Assembly (NCBI GenBank): GCA_002338885.1
Contig: DDJI01000009.1
Location: 6,638-23,458, forward strand
Origin: Ruminococcus sp. UBA1828
Lineage (GTDB): Bacteria; Bacillota; Clostridia; Oscillospirales; Ruminococcaceae
DNA length: 16,821 nt
Direction of reading: 5' to 3'
Shown here piece after piece: positions 1-6,340 of this stretch (the first letter of the stretch is position 1; each line of letters starts with the position of its first letter). The notes under the pieces are model-generated. The model did not search any database and was not told where the DNA came from. It saw only the letters and a list, made by a program, of their open reading frames with translations. The translations under genes and the position numbers were made by a program.

Positions 1-64
1 CGTGACTTGAACACGCGACCTGCGCATTACGAATGCGCTGCTCTACCAACTGAGCTATTCCAGC
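1..64 (-). tRNA. tRNA-Thr (anticodon CGT), 3' end cut by window edge
   Basis: Read on the minus strand, the 5' acceptor strand GCTGGAA is followed by a D-arm (GCTC/GAGC), an anticodon stem GCGCA/TGCGC enclosing the loop TTCGTAA, a short variable loop and a T-arm starting GCGTG-TTCAAGT-CACG. The anticodon at loop positions 3-5 is CGT, which reads the threonine codon ACG. The last T-stem base, the 3' acceptor strand and any CCA lie beyond position 1. All visible stems pair fully. Confidence 0.95.
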
Positions 65-74
65 GACAAATGCT

Positions 75-103
75 ATTATATACAACAAACGCGCCTTTGT
101 CAA
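75..103 (-). promoter_or_regulatory. Sigma-A promoter for tRNA-Thr
   Basis: On the minus strand TTGACA (98-103) and TATAAT (75-80) are separated by exactly 17 bases, a perfect consensus at both elements. The expected start of transcription is about position 68, only a few bases before the mature tRNA 5' end at 64, so the leader would be very short. Confidence 0.88.
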
Positions 104-182
104 TAAACAAGCGATAAAAATGCCGCAAAAATGTTTCGATTGATATGCGCAAATTTTTCCCGCAAAACCTCGATAGGTTCTA

Positions 183-211
183 TTGATATCGACAAAAAAA
201 TGTGATATACT
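183..211 (+). promoter_or_regulatory. Sigma-A promoter for the signal-peptidase-like gene
   Basis: TTGATA (183-188) and TATACT (206-211) are separated by 17 bases, and the -10 is preceded by TGA, an extended -10 feature. A 6-bp dyad, TCGATA (170-175) and TATCGA (187-192), overlaps the -35 and could be an operator. The octamer ATTGATAT occurs at 139-146 and again at 182-189. Confidence 0.7.
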
Positions 212-258
212 TATCATAATTAGTCTGAAAACCACTAATGCGGCGGGAGGAAAGAGAC

Positions 259-1500
259 ATGTTTCAGGAAAGCGCGAAAAAACGCAGCGTGGGGCAGATA
301 ATAGGCATTGTTTGCGTATTTGTCCTTGCGCTGCTGATAGTTTGCACATTCGTTCTGTACGGAATATTTAAGGACGCGAACACCGCTCCGTCAATATTCG
401 GGCACAGGATTTATATAATGAACGGAGACGGCATGGAGCCGAGAATAGAGCAGGGCGCTGCCGTGTTTGTGGACGAGGGCGTAATGCCCGAAGCGCCGGG
501 CAACGTAATCCTTTGCAGCATAGACGGCAGGCTTGCCGTCGTGGGATATGTCGGCTCTCAGGAGGTAACCTTGCCGGACGGAACCGTCGAGTCCCGATAC
601 ATCGTAAAGTATGACAACACGCCTGAGGACGAAGTCTGGGCTGTAGAGGCGTCTGACATAATAGGCAGAGCGGTTTCGTATGATGTATTTTTGGGCGCGC
701 TGATAAGGTTTGTCGCGTCAAAAGCGGGAATGCTCATAATAGTTATAGTTCCCTGCGCCGCACTGGTGATATATGAAGTCGTGATGCTGATACTGTCCCT
801 TAAAAAGGGCAAAAAGGCAGCAGCCGCGCAGGCGGATTCGTCGGAGCTTGATTACGAGATACCCGACTTCTTAAAAGACGATTATGCCGGTGAGGAAAGC
901 AGCTCGAAAAAGGCCAAAAAGGCTTATGCAGAGCATGAGCCGGCTGCGTCCGGGTCTGAGCCGGCTGTGCCCGGGTCTGAGCCGGCTGTGCCCGGGTCTG
1001 AGCCGGCGATGTCCGGGTCTGAGCCGCTGAGGTTTAAGAGCGGCAACAAGGAAAAGCCCGCCGCAAAGCATGCCGACGGAGAAAAGAACCCGTTCGGATT
1101 CGGAAACGGCAGCGTAAGCATATCCTCCGGATCGCTCCGTGCCGAGAGAAAAGCAGCCGCACAGCCTAAACCCAAGCCTGCACCCGCATTTACAAGCTCG
1201 CAAACGGACAGCATGCCGCCTATAAGAAAAGCGGACCACACCATTCCGGAGGATGCGTATCAGCACAGCGAAGCCGATCATGAAGCCGCGCCCGCCGTCA
1301 CGCCCAACGCCGCAGCTTTCGAGAAGGTGTATGAGCAAACTCACCGTGAAGAGCCGCAGCCGGCACATGATGACAGCGCCGGCACTTCAAGCAGCGCCGC
1401 AAGCTCGGGAGATTTGCTTGGTTCCGGCTCGGTAAGCTCACGCATGGACGAGCTGATGAAGCTTTTGGAAGAGGAAAAGAAGAAGCTAAGCGGCAACTGA
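259..1500 (+). CDS. SipW/S26-like signal peptidase homologue lacking the catalytic serine, with long disordered tail
   Basis: Membrane protein of 413 residues. The start at 259 is chosen because GGGAGG (245-250) sits 8 bases upstream; the in-frame ATG at 238 has no such site. Transmembrane helices lie at about residues 17-38 and 157-180, enclosing an extracytoplasmic domain that resembles SipW-type signal peptidase I. Recognisable parts are the box ending Met-Glu-Pro at 59-61, the strand around 112-120, and an Ile-Ile-Gly-Arg-Ala motif near 134-138. In active enzymes the box reads Ser-Gly-Ser-Met-Glu-Pro; here it is Gly56-Asp57-Gly58-Met-Glu-Pro, so the nucleophile is glycine. The usual His-Arg of SipW enzymes is also not evident near residues 93-97. 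After the second helix comes about 230 residues of Lys/Ala/Ser/Glu/Pro-rich tail, predicted cytoplasmic and disordered, with four 7-residue repeats (227-254) and a charged C-terminal helix. It is probably not a protease; a scaffolding or regulatory role is a guess. Confidence 0.75.
   Translation: MFQESAKKRSVGQIIGIVCVFVLALLIVCTFVLYGIFKDANTAPSIFGHRIYIMNGDGMEPRIEQGAAVFVDEGVMPEAPGNVILCSIDGRLAVVGYVGSQEVTLPDGTVESRYIVKYDNTPEDEVWAVEASDIIGRAVSYDVFLGALIRFVASKAGMLIIVIVPCAALVIYEVVMLILSLKKGKKAAAAQADSSELDYEIPDFLKDDYAGEESSSKKAKKAYAEHEPAASGSEPAVPGSEPAVPGSEPAMSGSEPLRFKSGNKEKPAAKHADGEKNPFGFGNGSVSISSGSLRAERKAAAQPKPKPAPAFTSSQTDSMPPIRKADHTIPEDAYQHSEADHEAAPAVTPNAAAFEKVYEQTHREEPQPAHDDSAGTSSSAASSGDLLGSGSVSSRMDELMKLLEEEKKKLSGN
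937..1020 (+). repeat. Four tandem 21-bp repeats in coding sequence
   Basis: Units start at 937, 958, 979 and 1000. Units 2 and 3 are identical; units 1 and 4 differ from them only in the middle codons. Each encodes Glu-Pro-Ala-x-x-Gly-Ser, with x-x being AS, VP, VP and MS. A partial fifth copy, GAGCCG, begins at 1021. The reading frame is preserved because the unit is a multiple of three, so copy number could vary by slippage without breaking the protein. Confidence 0.95.
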
Positions 1501-1521
1501 CAGCAGTTAAAAATGATATTT

Positions 1522-1561
1522 AAGCGCTCGAACAAAACTCACAAAATTCGGGCGCTTTTTT
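1522..1561 (+). terminator. Rho-independent terminator after the signal-peptidase-like gene
   Basis: The stem AAGCGCTCGA (1522-1531) pairs with TCGGGCGCTT (1548-1557) with one G-U pair, and runs into a stretch of six T (1556-1561). It lies 22 bases after the stop codon. Confidence 0.8.
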
Positions 1562-1576
1562 GCGTCCTGTGCTGCC

Positions 1577-1605
1577 GTATAATTTTATTCGTTCGGCAAA
1601 TAATA
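1577..1605 (+). promoter_or_regulatory. Possible forespore (sigma-G-like) promoter of spoVT
   Basis: GTATA (1577-1581) and AATAATA (1599-1605) are 17 bases apart and resemble the sigma-G -35 and -10 elements (GNATR and CATNNTA, here with A for the leading C). No good sigma-A pair was seen in this gap. In Bacillus subtilis spoVT is transcribed by sigma-G, which makes the match plausible, but it rests on short motifs. Confidence 0.35.
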
Positions 1606-1666
1606 GCAGTGTTCAGAGACTTAAAAATCGACAGAATACAAAATCTTGCGAAAGGAATGAATAAAC

Positions 1667-2227
1667 ATGAAGGCAACAGGAATTGTCCGAAGAATAGACG
1701 ACTTGGGCAGGGTAGTCATCCCGAAGGAAATACGCAGAACCATGCGCATAAGGGAAGGCGACCCGCTTGAAATATATACAAACAGCGAAGGCGAGGTAAT
1801 ATTTAAAAAGTACTCGCCGATAAACGAAATGTCCGAAACCGCATCCAACGCGGCAGACGTCATCCACAAGCTGAGCGGCTCGCCCGTCATAGTGTTCGAC
1901 AGAGACCATGTAGTGGCGGTGTCGGGCGTGCAGAAGAAGGAATATATCGAGCGCAGGCTGTCGCAGGCGCTTGAAGAGCTGATTCAGGCGAGAAGGAGCT
2001 GGGTGTGTGACAGCAGCGGCGACAGCAAACCCATATCTCCCGTAGAAGGCGTGCAGCGCCCCGCCACAGCAATCGCACCGATAATAGCAGCGGGCGACAT
2101 CGCCGGAGCCGTGTGCATACTTGTCCCCGATGCGGACGTGCAAAAAACCCAGTCCTCAAACTCGGGGCTGATGCTGACACTTGCGCAGACTGCCGCAATG
2201 TTTTTGGCAAAGCAGCTTGAAGAGTAG
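1667..2227 (+). CDS. spoVT: Stage V sporulation protein T, AbrB-family regulator
   Basis: DNA-binding transcription factor of 186 residues, the usual SpoVT length. Residues 1-50 form the AbrB-type swapped-hairpin domain, including the very typical stretch Arg-Arg-Ile-Asp-Asp-Leu-Gly-Arg-Val-Val-Ile-Pro-Lys-Glu near residues 8-21. Residues from about 55 to the end match the GAF-like C-terminal domain that separates SpoVT from the shorter AbrB and Abh. In Bacillus SpoVT adjusts forespore gene expression late in sporulation; presence here argues for an endospore former. AAAGGA (1651-1656) lies 10 bases before the ATG. The gene stands alone between a terminator upstream and a bidirectional terminator downstream, and its promoter may be sigma-G dependent. 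Confidence 0.95.
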   Translation: MKATGIVRRIDDLGRVVIPKEIRRTMRIREGDPLEIYTNSEGEVIFKKYSPINEMSETASNAADVIHKLSGSPVIVFDRDHVVAVSGVQKKEYIERRLSQALEELIQARRSWVCDSSGDSKPISPVEGVQRPATAIAPIIAAGDIAGAVCILVPDADVQKTQSSNSGLMLTLAQTAAMFLAKQLEE

Positions 2228-2248
2228 CTTATTCAAAGCAGCATAAAA

Positions 2249-2289
2249 ATCCCCGTCAGAGCCTGGCGCTCCGGCGGGGATATCTTTTT
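2249..2289. terminator. Bidirectional terminator between spoVT and pgsA
   Basis: The arms 2249-2262 (ATCCCCGTCAGAGC) and 2268-2281 (GCTCCGGCGGGGAT) pair with one mismatch and one G-U pair around a 5-base loop. T-rich tails follow on both strands (CTTTTTA on plus; ATTTTTA on minus), as expected between two convergent genes. Confidence 0.9.
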
Positions 2290-2314
2290 ATGTATACGTG
2301 TATTATACCTGCGC

Positions 2315-2884
2315 TCACTTGTTCGGGTCTATTGCATGGCGGTAGCTCCAAAGGTACTGTATGCCGGAGCCTGCGGTGAGCACTGCCGCAATCCACACGA
2401 GCACAGCGTCAATCACGTGCACGGCGGTTTCAGGCATGCCGACTCCGACAGCCATAATACCGTGAAGGAACAGCACGGCCACAACCGCGACCATTGTAAA
2501 TGCGGTTTTAAGCTTGCCGAACCATCCTGCGGCGACGACTGTGCCGTCGTCCGACTTGACAACCAGCCTCAGCGCAGAGACCATGAACTCTCTAAACAGT
2601 ATTATTATCACCGGCACGGAGCTGACCCAGCCTTTTTCCACAAAGACCAAAAGCGCAGCCATGACCAGCGCCTTGTCCGCAAGCGGGTCCAAAAACTTTC
2701 CGAAAGCCGTTATAAGCCCGTATTTTCTCGCTATTTTTCCGTCGAGCATGTCTGTTATCGACGCCGCGGCAAATATCACAAGCGATATCAAAAGGTTAAA
2801 GCTTGTGAACTCCCAAAGCGCAAAGACCAAAAACAGCGGTATCATGAACACCCTCAAAAGGGTGAGCTTATTGGGTAGGTTCAT
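2315..2884 (-). CDS. pgsA: CDP-diacylglycerol--glycerol-3-phosphate 3-phosphatidyltransferase
   Basis: Integral membrane enzyme of 189 residues that makes phosphatidylglycerol phosphate from CDP-diacylglycerol and glycerol 3-phosphate, the committed step to phosphatidylglycerol. The CDP-alcohol phosphotransferase signature is intact: Asp45, Asp48, Gly49, Ala52, Arg53, Gly62, Asp66 and Asp70. Several hydrophobic helices flank it. The N-terminus Met-Asn-Leu-Pro-Asn-Lys-Leu-Thr is typical of PgsA. The ATG at 2884 has GGGGAGG 7 bases upstream and overlaps the end of rimO by 17 bases, so the two are probably translationally coupled. It is the last gene of the recA-recX-rimO-pgsA unit and ends before the bidirectional terminator. 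Confidence 0.95.
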   Translation of the reverse strand: MNLPNKLTLLRVFMIPLFLVFALWEFTSFNLLISLVIFAAASITDMLDGKIARKYGLITAFGKFLDPLADKALVMAALLVFVEKGWVSSVPVIIILFREFMVSALRLVVKSDDGTVVAAGWFGKLKTAFTMVAVVAVLFLHGIMAVGVGMPETAVHVIDAVLVWIAAVLTAGSGIQYLWSYRHAIDPNK

Positions 2885-4223
2885 CGCTCATCCTCCCCAG
2901 TGACATGCCTATTAAGTCGTAATCGATGTAGTCCTCCGCCTTTATCGCCACGTATTCTCCGACCGACGGCGTGCGTCTGGGTGAAGTGAAGAACACTTTT
3001 CCGTCTATTTCGGGGGCCTGAGCGGCGCATCTTCCGTACCACATCTCGGAGTACCTGTCGTATCCCTCTACGACAATCTCCATTGATCTGCCCAGGTAGT
3101 ACTTTACAAGCTCGTCGTTTACAAGCATCTGCTCCTGCATGATTATGTCGGCGCGTCGCTGCTTTTCCTCTTCATCTATCTGGTCGGGCATAGACGCCGC
3201 CGGCGTGCCCTCCTCCTGAGAATACGCAAAGCATCCGAGCCTGTCAAACTTAGCTTCCTTCACAAACTCGCAAAGCTCTTCAAACTGCTCCTCGGTCTCT
3301 CCGGGGAATCCCGCGATAAGCGACGTCCTCAAAAAGACGTTAGGCATTCTCGTGCGGATTTTGTCAAGCAGCATGCGTATGTCTGAGCCGGTAGTCTTGC
3401 GGTTCATCTTTTTTAAAATATCGTCGCATATGTGCTGGATGGGTATGTCGAAGTACTTTAAGCACTTGTGCTCCGTCGCAACTGTTTCTATCAGCTCGTC
3501 GGTTATCCTCTCGGGGTAGGCATACAAAAATCTCACCCACTTCAGCCCGTCTATTTGGCATATCTGATGCAGCAGCTCCGGCAGCATTCCCTTGCCGTAC
3601 AAATCCTCGCCGTAGCGGGTGGTGTCCTGCGCTATCAATGCTATCTCGCGGTAGCCTACCTTTGCAAGCCATTTCGCCTCATCGAGTATGCTTTCCATCG
3701 TCCTCGAGCGGTATTTGCCGCGTATCATGGGTATGGCACAGTAGGAACAGCAGTTTGAGCAGCCCTCCGCAATCTTTATGTACGCATAGGTTCGGGTGGA
3801 GACTATTCTTCTGCCGTCTATTATAAGTGCGCTCTTGTCGCCGTACATGGTTATAGGGCCTTCGCCCGCGACAACCTTTTTGATGATTTCGCCGAGCATT
3901 TCGTTCGCGCCTATTCCCACCACCGCGTCAAGCTCCGGTATTTCCTTCATGACCTCGTCGCGATACCGCTCGCCCAGGCATCCGGTCACTATGACGGCTT
4001 TTATCCTGCCCTCTTTTTTCAGCTCAACAAGCTCCAGTATCGTCTCTATAGCCTCCTGCTTTGCGGCTTCTATAAAACCGCAGGTGTTTACGATTGCCAC
4101 ATCGGCAAGCGACGCATCGGTGCGTATAGCGAAGCCCTCTTCGCGCAGGTTGTAAAGAATGTGCTCGGCGTCCACCTCGTTCTTAGGACATCCTAAGCTG
4201 ACCATTCCGACTGTTATCGGCAT
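2868..4223 (-). CDS. rimO: Ribosomal protein S12 methylthiotransferase RimO
   Basis: Radical SAM enzyme of 451 residues that adds a methylthio group to an aspartate of ribosomal protein S12. The N-terminal UPF0004 domain has the three cysteines for the second iron-sulfur cluster (Cys12, Cys48, Cys82). The radical SAM motif CxxxCxxC is at Cys155, Cys159 and Cys162. The C-terminus, from about residue 375, fits a TRAM domain. The Gly-Cys-Pro-Lys-Asn N-terminal motif and overall length favour RimO over the tRNA-modifying paralogue MiaB. GAGGGAGG lies 7 bases before the ATG. The gene starts 21 bases after recX stops and its end overlaps pgsA, so it is within one transcription unit. Confidence 0.95.
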   Translation of the reverse strand: MPITVGMVSLGCPKNEVDAEHILYNLREEGFAIRTDASLADVAIVNTCGFIEAAKQEAIETILELVELKKEGRIKAVIVTGCLGERYRDEVMKEIPELDAVVGIGANEMLGEIIKKVVAGEGPITMYGDKSALIIDGRRIVSTRTYAYIKIAEGCSNCCSYCAIPMIRGKYRSRTMESILDEAKWLAKVGYREIALIAQDTTRYGEDLYGKGMLPELLHQICQIDGLKWVRFLYAYPERITDELIETVATEHKCLKYFDIPIQHICDDILKKMNRKTTGSDIRMLLDKIRTRMPNVFLRTSLIAGFPGETEEQFEELCEFVKEAKFDRLGCFAYSQEEGTPAASMPDQIDEEEKQRRADIIMQEQMLVNDELVKYYLGRSMEIVVEGYDRYSEMWYGRCAAQAPEIDGKVFFTSPRRTPSVGEYVAIKAEDYIDYDLIGMSLGRMSDEPTQ

Positions 4224-4244
4224 TTTGTAGCCTCCCTCGTATTT

Positions 4245-4952
4245 TTAATATTCATAATCGTCGTACTCGTCCGCATCGGAAAACTCCTGCGGCATCTCGT
4301 AGAGCACGGCGCATATCGCATTTTTTATGTCGGAGTATGAGTACCCCAGCCTTGCAAGCGCAGCCTTGAGCCGCCTCATGCCCTTTTCGTCGCCGAGGCA
4401 GGAGCGGTATTTTCTTCTTATCACCGCCGCCGCACGCTCCGACGTGTCGTCGCGGTACTCCGAAAGCGCATCGTCAATCACCTCGTCGGGTATCCCGCGA
4501 CGCTTAAGCTCAAGCCTTGCACGGTACTCGCCGTACCCCTTTTTAAGGCAAAGGCTTTCGGCAAGCGCACTCGCGTACCTTGAGTCGTTTATCTGCCCGC
4601 CCGATGTGAGCTTGTCCATGACAAACGCGCATATCTCGTCGGCGTAGCTTGCGCTCAGCTTTGTGTACATCTCAACGTATGAGTAGTCGCGCCCGTCAAG
4701 CAGGTACAGCGCCCTTTGCATGGCTTTTGACTTTTCATTTTCAAAAATCATCTCGTCCGCCGCCGCTGCCGGCACGCTCATGCCCTTGCCAAGATGATAA
4801 TTTGCAGCAACCTCTGCACTAAGGTACAGCGGCAGCTCGTACCCTTCAAAGCATATCTTCACCGTTTGCCTTGACGTCTTGCCCTGCGGCATGGCTTCCA
4901 TGCTTGAAATGACAAGCGTGCGCCTGTCGGGATTGAAGATTTCATCCTGCAT
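4245..4952 (-). CDS. recX: Regulatory protein RecX
   Basis: RecX modulates RecA filament growth and activity. The protein of 235 residues has the family's helical repeat core, for example the segment around Gly-Gly-Gln-Ile-Asn-Asp-Ser-Arg-Tyr-Ala and the following Gly-Tyr-Gly-Glu-Tyr-Arg-Ala-Arg stretch, with Glu-Leu-Lys-Arg-Arg-Gly-Ile typical of RecX repeats. An N-terminal beta-type extension of about 70 residues resembles that of Firmicutes RecX proteins. The ATG at 4952, 4 bases after the recA stop, is preferred; an upstream in-frame TTG at 4982 would overlap recA by 26 bases. Neither has a strong ribosome site, so coupling to recA translation is likely. The last 10 or so residues are strongly acidic (Asp, Glu, Tyr). 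Confidence 0.88.
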   Translation of the reverse strand: MQDEIFNPDRRTLVISSMEAMPQGKTSRQTVKICFEGYELPLYLSAEVAANYHLGKGMSVPAAAADEMIFENEKSKAMQRALYLLDGRDYSYVEMYTKLSASYADEICAFVMDKLTSGGQINDSRYASALAESLCLKKGYGEYRARLELKRRGIPDEVIDDALSEYRDDTSERAAAVIRRKYRSCLGDEKGMRRLKAALARLGYSYSDIKNAICAVLYEMPQEFSDADEYDDYEY

Positions 4953-4956
4953 GGCT

Positions 4957-6204
4957 TTACTCGGCGGGAGTAAATTCGTCAAAGTCCTCGTCGTCCGGCT
5001 CTATCACAACGCTTGAAGAGCTTGACGCTCTCTTAGGCTCCGCCTTGGCCTTAGGCGCGTCGGACGCATCGTCCTCGGAATTGTCCTCGCCCGCCATGGC
5101 CGACACGGCAGCCGCCGCAGCTTCAGACAGCGCCGCCGCCTTTTTGCTGCGCCTTGACGCCATGACAAGGTTTTGCTTTTGCTCTTTTATCTTTTCCTCG
5201 ATTTCCGCCATGATGTCGGGGTTGTTTGTCAGGAAGTCCTTGGTGTTGTCTCTGCCCTGACCTATCTTGTTTCCGTCATAGCTGTACCATGCGCCCGACT
5301 TGTGGATTATGTCAAGCTCTGTCGCGATGTCCACAATCTCGCCCACGCGTGATATGCCCTTGCCGTACATTATGTCAAACTCCGCTTCCTTAAACGGCGG
5401 AGCAACCTTGTTTTTAACCACCTTGCACCTTGTGCGGTTTCCCATGACCTCCGCGCCGTTTTTGATTGCTTCGCCGCGGCGAACCTCAATTCTCACCGAC
5501 GCATAGAACTTGAGCGCCCTTCCTCCCGGTGTCGTCTCGGGGTTGCCGTACACAACGCCTATCTTTTCTCTGACCTGGTTGATGAATATCGCCACGCAGT
5601 TTGACTTGGATATTACGCCGGTGAGCTTTCTCATCGCCTGCGACATAAGACGCGCAAGCTGTCCTACGTGGTTGTCGCCCATCTCGCCGTCTATTTCCGC
5701 CTTTGTGACCATTGCTGCAACCGAGTCCAAAACTATTACGTCGATAGCTCCGGAGCGAACAAGCGCCTCTGCAATTTCAAGAGCCTGCTCTCCGGAATCG
5801 GGCTGAGACACGAGCATGGAGTCTATGTCTACTCCGAGCTGTGACGCATACACCGGATCGAGCGCATGCTCAACGTCTATAAACGCAACCTCTCCGCCCA
5901 GCTTTTGAGCCTCCGCCACGATGTGCAGCGCAACGGTGGTCTTTCCCGAGCTTTCGGGGCCGTATATTTCGACTATTCTTCCCCTCGGCACGCCGCCTAT
6001 ACCGAGCGCCATGTCAAGGGTCATGGAGCCTGTCGGAATGGACTCTACGTTCATCGTCGTGTTCTGTCCCAAGCGCATTACCGCGCCGACGCCGTAAGCC
6101 TTTTCTATCTGTGCAATGGCGGTTTCAAGCGCCTTTTTCTTTTCTTCCTTTGTCTGCGTCGCAGCGGGGACGTTTTTCTTTTCAACGGTTTTCTTCATTG
6201 CCAT
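4957..6204 (-). CDS. recA: Recombinase RecA with long acidic C-terminal tail
   Basis: RecA binds single-stranded DNA and ATP to catalyse strand exchange and to trigger LexA self-cleavage. Walker A GPESSGKT is at residues 82-89, Walker B around 156-161, and the L1 and L2 DNA-binding loops follow (about 170-185 and 208-225). The core ends near residue 349. A further 66 residues (350-415) are rich in Ala, Ser, Glu and Asp with a serine run, giving 415 residues against about 350 usual. The ATG at 6204 is chosen because AGGAGG lies 8 bases upstream; another ATG two codons later is less well placed. recX follows after 4 bases. A promoter with unusual dyad symmetry precedes it. Confidence 0.97.
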   Translation of the reverse strand: MAMKKTVEKKNVPAATQTKEEKKKALETAIAQIEKAYGVGAVMRLGQNTTMNVESIPTGSMTLDMALGIGGVPRGRIVEIYGPESSGKTTVALHIVAEAQKLGGEVAFIDVEHALDPVYASQLGVDIDSMLVSQPDSGEQALEIAEALVRSGAIDVIVLDSVAAMVTKAEIDGEMGDNHVGQLARLMSQAMRKLTGVISKSNCVAIFINQVREKIGVVYGNPETTPGGRALKFYASVRIEVRRGEAIKNGAEVMGNRTRCKVVKNKVAPPFKEAEFDIMYGKGISRVGEIVDIATELDIIHKSGAWYSYDGNKIGQGRDNTKDFLTNNPDIMAEIEEKIKEQKQNLVMASRRSKKAAALSEAAAAAVSAMAGEDNSEDDASDAPKAKAEPKRASSSSSVVIEPDDEDFDEFTPAE

Positions 6205-6233
6205 GTGGACAGCCTCCTGTGCTGATGGATTTT

Positions 6234-6250
6234 AACGGTCCTGAGCCGTT
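6234..6250 (-). repeat. Small inverted repeat in the recA leader
   Basis: AACGG (6234-6238) and CCGTT (6246-6250) are perfect complements with a 7-base spacer. The element lies between the predicted transcription start (about 6255) and the recA ribosome site. It could be a leader hairpin or an operator. It does not match the Firmicutes LexA box (GAAC-N4-GTTC). Confidence 0.45.
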
Positions 6251-6255
6251 TCTCA

Positions 6256-6270
6256 TGTTATAATATAACA
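6256..6270. repeat. 15-bp palindrome over the recA -10
   Basis: TGTTATA (6256-6262) and TATAACA (6264-6270) form a perfect inverted repeat around one central base. It contains the predicted -10 hexamer of the recA promoter. AT-rich -10 regions are partly self-complementary by chance, so it may or may not be a protein site. Confidence 0.5.
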
Positions 6271-6290
6271 CAAATTTGCGGCGCTGTACA
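6262..6290 (-). promoter_or_regulatory. Putative recA operon promoter
   Basis: On the minus strand TGTACA (6285-6290, four of six consensus bases) and TATATT (6262-6267, five of six) are separated by 17 bases. It lies in the 136-base gap between prmC and recA and would serve recA-recX-rimO-pgsA. Read-through from prmC is also possible. Confidence 0.5.
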
Positions 6291-6300
6291 CCCCGCAAAT
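6274..6300. repeat. Inverted repeat centred on the recA -35
   Basis: ATTTGCGG (6274-6281) and CCGCAAAT (6293-6300) are perfect 8-bp complements separated by 11 bases. The centre of the dyad coincides with the TGTACA taken as the recA -35. It could be an operator, or a weak terminator hairpin for prmC, since only an interrupted T-rich stretch (TTTGTGTTAT) follows on the minus strand. Confidence 0.7.
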
Positions 6301-6340
6301 CGCTATTTATGTCCGATAAATTGTACTGCTATTCACTGCC

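Noticed and set aside
238..258. Upstream ATG at 238 as the start of the signal-peptidase-like gene
   Set aside because: The seven codons it adds contain the ribosome site of the ATG at 259.
871..1368. Long minus-strand open frame opposite the signal-peptidase-like gene
   Set aside because: Repetitive Arg/Leu/Gly-rich product that is the mirror of the low-complexity tail; no ribosome site and no family resemblance.
2336..2903. Plus-strand open frames opposite pgsA
   Set aside because: pgsA on the other strand has a full catalytic signature; the plus-strand products are His/Lys-rich shadows without a start signal.
6205..6340. Standard LexA (GAAC-N4-GTTC) box before recA
   Set aside because: Searched by eye on both strands and not found; the inverted repeats present do not fit that consensus.
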